Positions 20,778 to 24,208 of a DNA stretch of 24,208 nt are shown piece by piece; positions within the stretch are counted from its first letter, which is position 1; each line of letters opens with the position of its first letter. Origin of the DNA: Candidatus Staskawiczbacteria bacterium RIFCSPHIGHO2_02_FULL_34_10 (GTDB lineage: Bacteria > Patescibacteriota > Minisyncoccia > Minisyncoccales > Staskawiczbacteraceae); assembly GCA_001821915.1 (NCBI GenBank), contig MHOR01000013.1:6182-30389 (forward strand), written 5' to 3'. Under the pieces are notes generated by a model, which made no database searches, was not told where the DNA came from, and saw nothing but the letters and a program-made list of their open reading frames with translations. Position numbers and translations under genes: made by a program.

Positions 20778-21278
20778 CTACGAGTATCTGAATATGTCTT
20801 GTTTTACGATCCAAATTTCCTCTTGTGGTCTTCCATATTCTGCGTAAATAGAGAAAATTTCTTCTTTGAGATTCTGAAGTACTTCATCAATCTCCCATTC
20901 CTGGGAAAATACAGGATAATCTATTAAAAAGAATACTATGCTTTCTATAACCAATTTTTTCAAAACTCCCTTAACGCCTTCAGTTTCAGCGCTAGACCAC
21001 CAGTGACCCCAAAATATTTCTTCTTGAAGACGCTTTGCGTGATCTAGTGTCTCTTCAGTGGATGTTTCTAAGGGAACACTACTGTGAATAAAACCAGTTA
21101 CGGTAAACTTTGTAATAGTATCAGAAATATATTGGTTATCAAGAGAGTCTATAACTTCTCTCACTGCGCTTATATCTCCAATAGTCCCTGCGGGAAGAAA
21201 AAATGTTACCCGCACACGTCTTTCAAGGCGTGCAGGTTTTTCTTTTTTCTTAATTTGGGACTTTTTTGACTTTCCCAT
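20778..21278 (-). CDS. Hypothetical protein, second gene of a two-gene unit
   Basis: 166 residues from the ATG at 21278, chosen because GGGAGG lies 5 bases upstream; a start 6 codons earlier overlaps the preceding gene's stop region. A very basic N-terminus (MGKSKKSQIKKKEKPARLER) precedes a compact alpha/beta-looking domain (VRVTFFLPAGTIGDISAVRE, then KFTVTGFIHSSVP). An acidic, Trp-rich helical part follows (EEIFWGHWWSSAETEGVKGV), ending in a hydrophobic segment and EIWIVKQDIFRYS. No family recognised. The start is 10 bases after the stop of the upstream gene, whose end forms part of this SD, so translation is probably coupled. The two products may act together; this is inference. Confidence 0.75.
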   Translation of the reverse strand: MGKSKKSQIKKKEKPARLERRVRVTFFLPAGTIGDISAVREVIDSLDNQYISDTITKFTVTGFIHSSVPLETSTEETLDHAKRLQEEIFWGHWWSSAETEGVKGVLKKLVIESIVFFLIDYPVFSQEWEIDEVLQNLKEEIFSIYAEYGRPQEEIWIVKQDIFRYS

Positions 21279-21288
21279 GATAGCCTCC

Positions 21289-21627
21289 CTATTCACTAAA
21301 GAGATGAGCTGGCGGAGGACGTCTTATTAAAAAAATACCTAGTGACCCTCTTTCAACAAAAAATGCTTTCCTCTCCCCAAGAAGCTTGCGCTGTTTCAGG
21401 GTAAGACCAAGATAAGTTATAGGCTTTGATACTTTAAATTTCAATCCCTTTTTTCTTAGCATTGGAATTTCTTTGGCATGGACAATGGGAAAACCTGAAT
21501 AAGCTATGTGAGCAAAATCTTTCAGTTCTTCGTCTTCCCGAAGAATTAGTTTATTCTCTATGCGTTCTTCATGTGAAGAAAAAAATAGCATTCGTAAATC
21601 TTTAATTTGTAATCTTTTTGAATCCAT
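21289..21627 (-). CDS. Hypothetical protein, first gene of a two-gene unit
   Basis: 112 residues. The start is supported by AGGGAG upstream of the ATG at 21627. Segments are a basic N-terminus (MDSKRLQIKDLRMLFFSSHE), an acidic middle (LREDEELKDFAHIAYSGFPI) and a basic/aliphatic second half (KFKVSKPITYLGLTLKQRKL; GSLGIFLIRRPPPAHLFSE). No membrane segment, signal peptide or known domain is seen. It is transcribed from a TTGACA promoter at 21715-21743 with a leader hairpin, and ends 10 bases before the next gene. The regular SD and promoter suggest a real, expressed gene rather than a chance frame. Confidence 0.75.
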   Translation of the reverse strand: MDSKRLQIKDLRMLFFSSHEERIENKLILREDEELKDFAHIAYSGFPIVHAKEIPMLRKKGLKFKVSKPITYLGLTLKQRKLLGERKAFFVERGSLGIFLIRRPPPAHLFSE

Positions 21628-21670
21628 CGTTTTTCTCCCTTTCCATAAACTGAGTTGTGAATGTACTTCC

Positions 21671-21709
21671 TGTTCCTAATAAAAGGCGTTACGAACCTCT
21701 TATGGAACA
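21671..21709 (-). promoter_or_regulatory. Hairpin at the 5' end of the two-gene transcript
   Basis: On the minus strand, TGTTCC-ATAAGAGG pairs with CCTTTTAT-TAGGAACA (one wobble, small bulge) around about 9 bases. It begins at the predicted transcription start (near 21708). It could stabilise the mRNA end or bind a regulator. Confidence 0.6.
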
Positions 21710-21714
21710 AATTG

Positions 21715-21743
21715 ACTATATAAAAAGAAATACTAAATGTCAA
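21715..21743 (-). promoter_or_regulatory. Sigma70 promoter of the two-gene unit
   Basis: On the minus strand, TTGACA (21738-21743), 17 bases, TATAGT (21715-21720). The leader is about 80 bases. Confidence 0.82.
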
Positions 21744-21770
21744 ACTCTTTTAACTTTTAAAATAAAAAAT

Positions 21771-21798
21771 TTGCAAAAAGTGAATAATAATGTATTAT
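21771..21798 (+). promoter_or_regulatory. Candidate rpsA promoter
   Basis: TTGCAA (21771-21776), 16 bases, TATTAT (21793-21798). A hairpin CTGCTG/CAGCAG (21819-21836) lies in the short leader, 25 bases before the rpsA start. It is back-to-back with the two-gene unit promoter. Confidence 0.45.
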
Positions 21799-21861
21799 TA
21801 GACCTATTAATCTTAATACTGCTGGGTTGGCAGCAGGATAAACAAAAACCAAAAAATAATC

Positions 21862-23031
21862 ATGATTAAAGAAGGTATTATTAAAAAAGCTCCTAAAGAG
21901 GTCATCACTCCATCACCTTCAGTAGGTTCAATTGTTGAAGGAAAAATAGTGGCGCGCGACCGATCATCTCTTTTTATTGACTTAGGCCCACAGGGAACTG
22001 GCATTATTTATGGCAGAGAATTCTATGAAGTAAAAGATGCCATTAAGAACTTAAACATTGGAGACACGGTGTTTGCAAAGGTAGTTGAATTGGAAAATGA
22101 AGATGGTTACCGCGAACTTTCCTTGCAAGACGCCACCAAAGACATCAACTGGCAAAAACTCCGCGAGATGAAAGATAAAGAAGAAATTATAAAAGTGAAA
22201 ATAACCGGAGTTAATAAAGGCGGACTTTTGACCAACATTAATAACATTCCTGCTTTTTTGCCCGTTTCGCAGTTATCTCCGGAAAACTATCCAAGGGTTG
22301 TTGACGCGGATAAAGCTAAAATACTAAAAGAACTGCAAAAATTTATCGGTAAAACTTTAGAAGTAAAAGTATTGGATTTGCTGGCTGAAGAAAATAAACT
22401 CATTTTGTCTGAAAAAGCAAAAAAAGAGCAACTACTTAAAGAGATTCTTAAAGACTATAAAAAAGGTGACATTATTGAAGGAAAAATTACTGGTATTGCC
22501 GACTTTGGAGTGTTTATAAAATTTCCCTTAGAAGGCGCGTCAACTGAAACAGAAGGCCAACCAGCAGAAAGCATAAATTCAAGCATAGAAGGATTAATCC
22601 ATATTTCAGAATTAGATTGGCAGCTTGTCCAAAATCCTGCCGAAGTGGTAAAAGTAGGAGAAGTAGTAAAAGCAAAAATTATAGACATTAACAATAATCA
22701 GGTATTCCTTTCTTTAAAAAGCTTAAAAGAAAATCCTTGGGAGAAAATTGAAAAAGAGTACAAAAAAGGAGATATTATAAAAGGCAAAGTTATTTCGTTT
22801 TCCCCATTTGGAGCATTTGTGGAAGTATTGCCAAAAATAAGAGGATTGTGCCATATTTCAGAATTTGCCACAGACGAGGCTAATTTGCCAGGGCAAATTG
22901 CGCCTCGCGTTTCGCCCCAAAAAGAAATGGAAGAATCTTTAAAAGTTGGTGAAACTTACAACTTTGAAATTTTACTCATAGAACCTAAGGAACATAGAAT
23001 GAGTTTGAAGCTTGTAGCAGATAAAAAGTAA
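21862..23031 (+). CDS. rpsA: 30S ribosomal protein S1 (four S1 domains)
   Basis: 389 residues; bacterial S1 ranges from about 350 to 560 with four to six domains. S1 binds mRNA on the 30S subunit and helps unfold structured leaders. Four S1/OB domains are seen: 19-92 (SIVEGKIVARDRSSLFIDLG), 107-184 (more divergent), 201-287 (GDIIEGKITGIADFGVFIKF...GLIHISEL) and 301-386 (GDIIKGKVISFSPFGAFVEV...GLCHISEF). Domain 3 has an extra loop (EGASTETEGQPAESINS) and domain 4 has one encoded by a palindrome (DEANLPGQIAPR, 338-349). There is no SD upstream of the ATG. A four-domain protein could also be an S1-like RNA-binding protein with another role. Confidence 0.9.
   Translation: MIKEGIIKKAPKEVITPSPSVGSIVEGKIVARDRSSLFIDLGPQGTGIIYGREFYEVKDAIKNLNIGDTVFAKVVELENEDGYRELSLQDATKDINWQKLREMKDKEEIIKVKITGVNKGGLLTNINNIPAFLPVSQLSPENYPRVVDADKAKILKELQKFIGKTLEVKVLDLLAEENKLILSEKAKKEQLLKEILKDYKKGDIIEGKITGIADFGVFIKFPLEGASTETEGQPAESINSSIEGLIHISELDWQLVQNPAEVVKVGEVVKAKIIDINNNQVFLSLKSLKENPWEKIEKEYKKGDIIKGKVISFSPFGAFVEVLPKIRGLCHISEFATDEANLPGQIAPRVSPQKEMEESLKVGETYNFEILLIEPKEHRMSLKLVADKK
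22875..22907 (+). repeat. 33-base in-frame palindrome in rpsA
   Basis: CGAGGC (22875-22880) pairs with GCCTCG (22902-22907) and AATTTGCC (22882-22889) with GGCAAATT (22892-22899), loop AG, with a small internal loop. It encodes the extra loop of S1 domain 4. The sequence differs from the valS-type element. Confidence 0.75.
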
Positions 23032-23036
23032 ACTTC

Positions 23037-23068
23037 ATCAAAAACCCGCATTATGCGGGGTTTTTGAT
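23037..23068 (+). terminator. Intrinsic terminator of rpsA
   Basis: ATCAAAAACCCGCA pairs with TGCGGGGTTTTTGAT (one extra G) around TTA, with the T-run in the 3' arm. Confidence 0.9.
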
Positions 23069-23069
23069 T

Positions 23070-23096
23070 TTGACAAAAGATCAATAATAATATAAA
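23070..23096 (+). promoter_or_regulatory. Candidate promoter of the NYN-domain gene
   Basis: TTGACA (23070-23075) with TATAAA (23091-23096) at a 15-base spacing, immediately after the rpsA terminator. Confidence 0.5.
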
Positions 23097-23146
23097 AATA
23101 AATAAACTAGCTCATTAATAAAACACACCAAAAAGGGGAGACGACT

Positions 23147-23743
23147 ATGCCGAATGAAAATCAAATTGCTGTTTTCCTAGATAGTGACAACATTGAAATA
23201 AATATGAGAGGCGGACCATTAGAAAGGCTATCTATCGATGTGGGATGGGAGCGGTTTAAAGATTGGCTTTTTTCCTATGGAAATATTGCTTTTGTGTTCG
23301 CATTTGCACCAGAAGATAAAATCAGAATTGATGGAAAATCTTTTTACAGACATGGTTTTATTCCTGTTTCGTGTCCTATCCTTATAGATGAGAAAGAAAG
23401 CAAGAAAAGAGATTTGGAAGATATTGAGCTACTCCTAAACGAGGGGAAAAATAGGGAATTTGATCCTGTAAAACCAGTGCCCGTTATTAATACAACCGAC
23501 GAGTTAATGATTCGTACAGCAAAGGAGTTAATTCCTAAAATGCCATGCTTAACTCACATCTGTATCGCATCAGGAGATGGAGATTTTATGCCTATCGTTG
23601 AAATAGCTAGGCAATACGGAAAGAAAATAATGATTATGATAGGTGATTACAAGTCCCCTTCCAAAGAGCTACTTAGGCAAGCAAATAAAGGACCGAACGG
23701 AAAAAAAATGATATATCTTTTTAATCCAATTAAAGATCATTAG
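23147..23743 (+). CDS. NYN-domain (PIN-like) putative ribonuclease
   Basis: 198 residues. The start is backed by GGGGAG 6 bases upstream. NYN/LabA-type domains belong to the PIN-like nuclease fold and usually cleave RNA with metal bound by conserved aspartates. The expected acidic motifs are present: AVFLDSDNIEI (D12, D14, N15), NTTDELMIRTA (D118) and IASGDGDFMPIVEIARQYGK (D144, D146). The remaining sequence is a single domain without the OST-HTH/LOTUS extension some family members carry. It stands alone with its own promoter and terminator, so no partner or target can be inferred. It could act in RNA turnover or defence, but context gives no support for either. Confidence 0.85.
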   Translation: MPNENQIAVFLDSDNIEINMRGGPLERLSIDVGWERFKDWLFSYGNIAFVFAFAPEDKIRIDGKSFYRHGFIPVSCPILIDEKESKKRDLEDIELLLNEGKNREFDPVKPVPVINTTDELMIRTAKELIPKMPCLTHICIASGDGDFMPIVEIARQYGKKIMIMIGDYKSPSKELLRQANKGPNGKKMIYLFNPIKDH

Positions 23744-23768
23744 GCAACCCGCTAAGGTGTTGCTTTTT
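23744..23768 (+). terminator. Intrinsic terminator of the NYN-domain gene
   Basis: GCAAC(CC) pairs with (GG)GTTGC around GCTAA, followed by TTTTTG. It starts one base after the stop codon. Confidence 0.8.
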
Positions 23769-23789
23769 GTTTTAAAAACGATAAAGGGC

Positions 23790-23818
23790 TTGACAAAAGT
23801 ATTTTGATATAATATACT
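23790..23818 (+). promoter_or_regulatory. Sigma70 promoter of the right-edge gene
   Basis: TTGACA (23790-23795), 17 bases, TATACT (23813-23818). The leader contains the hairpin CTTTTGC/GCAAGAG (23839-23857). Confidence 0.78.
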
Positions 23819-23880
23819 TAAACCGGTTCTTTAAATCGCTTTTGCTTCACGCAAGAGACTTCACACAAGAAAGGAAAAAA

Positions 23881-24208
23881 ATGGAAAAGACCGTGGCTTC
23901 GTCAACCGGTCTGGACCCTGCGGATTTCCCTGATGGAAATTCGCAAACCGCCAGCTTGGACGTAGACCTTGGAGTTGACATTGAGCTTCCCAAAATCGCA
24001 ACCAGGGAAGAATATGAAAAACTTCAGGCCAACGCCAAGGCAATCCGCGAGGGCATTACAAAGCACTTGCGGAAGATTGATGAGTATCGCAAAGCCCCCA
24101 AAGAGGCTCTTGCAGATCCCGCAGTCAAGCAAAAAGTCTATGAGGCGGTTCAGAAAATCTGGACCAAAATCAACGACATTTTGCACCGACACCCCCAGCC
24201 TGCCTACC
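23881..24208 (+). CDS. Hypothetical protein, N-terminal part (runs off the right edge)
   Basis: At least 109 codons without a stop. The start ATG follows AAAGGA at SD distance and a strong promoter. Residues 1-35 are acidic and disordered-looking (MEKTVASSTGLDPADFPDGN). From about 40 a charged helix begins (IATREEYEKLQANAKAIREG, then KHLRKIDEYRK), then KQKVYEAVQKIWTKIND and a His/Pro-rich segment (LHRHPQPAY). No family recognised, and no signal peptide. The coding sequence is clearly more G+C-rich at third positions than neighbours such as rpsA, suggesting transfer or different codon selection. Open frames on the opposite strand here are shadows. Confidence 0.7.
   Translation, partial: MEKTVASSTGLDPADFPDGNSQTASLDVDLGVDIELPKIATREEYEKLQANAKAIREGITKHLRKIDEYRKAPKEALADPAVKQKVYEAVQKIWTKINDILHRHPQPAY

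Noticed and set aside
363..23031. UGA read as a sense codon
   Set aside because: Long conserved genes (recG, tsaD, valS, gyrA, rpsA) are complete without any in-frame UGA, so avoidance as stop is the only supported observation.
23861..24192. Minus-strand frames at the right edge
   Set aside because: The + strand has an uninterrupted frame with promoter, leader hairpin and SD; the minus-strand frames have none and only mirror G+C-rich third positions.

Overview
The window is AT-rich bacterial DNA. It most resembles a member of the Candidate Phyla Radiation (Patescibacteria, probably Parcubacteria-like); this is inference from gene content and style, since there is no 16S gene to place it. Supporting signs are a compact ValRS, a TsaD with lysine-rich insertions, an array of VirB2/T4SS-pilin-like proteins, many genes without a Shine-Dalgarno (SD) sequence, and abundant short dispersed repeats between and inside genes. 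UGA is not used as a sense codon: long frames such as recG and gyrA contain none. It is also not the stop of any of the 23 gene ends visible.

Layout: 1-176 is the end of a PaaX/Cas2-like protein. At 363-2528 lies recG, converging with a membrane glycosyltransferase (2607-4166, minus) downstream of tRNA-Glu(UUC). At 4368-5627 is tsaD. A coiled-coil lipoprotein (5742-6617, minus) is divergent from valS (6850-9036). A PrsW-type membrane protease and an Hsp20 chaperone follow. Then come a highly structured non-coding segment (10401-10553) and a secreted protein of unknown function (10668-11264).

From 20607 down to 11742 nearly everything is on the minus strand: an UlaG-like metallo-beta-lactamase-fold protein, a single-pass membrane protein, gyrA interrupted by a 392-residue HNH-type intein, a methyltransferase, a small coiled-coil protein, five paralogous pilin-like genes, and tRNA-Leu(UAG) ending at a strong hairpin terminator. 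Gaps in the pilin array are filled with large palindromic elements. Beyond this come a two-gene unit of unknown function (20778-21627, minus), rpsA with four S1 domains, a NYN-domain protein, and the start of a G+C-richer gene running off the right edge.

Two expression styles are visible. Conserved genes (recG, tsaD, valS, prsW, hsp20, rpsA, gyrA and most pilins) lack an SD; tsaD and valS have a -10 box only 6 bases before the ATG, which suggests leaderless mRNAs. Six poorly conserved genes each have a clear GGAG-type SD, and their transcription units have TTGACA promoters, often a leader hairpin, and mostly a dedicated terminator. The most notable signals are a palindromic element inserted in the same reading frame in two unrelated proteins (ValRS and the metallo-beta-lactamase-fold protein), and a pair of about 172-bp elements whose stems differ by compensating changes.
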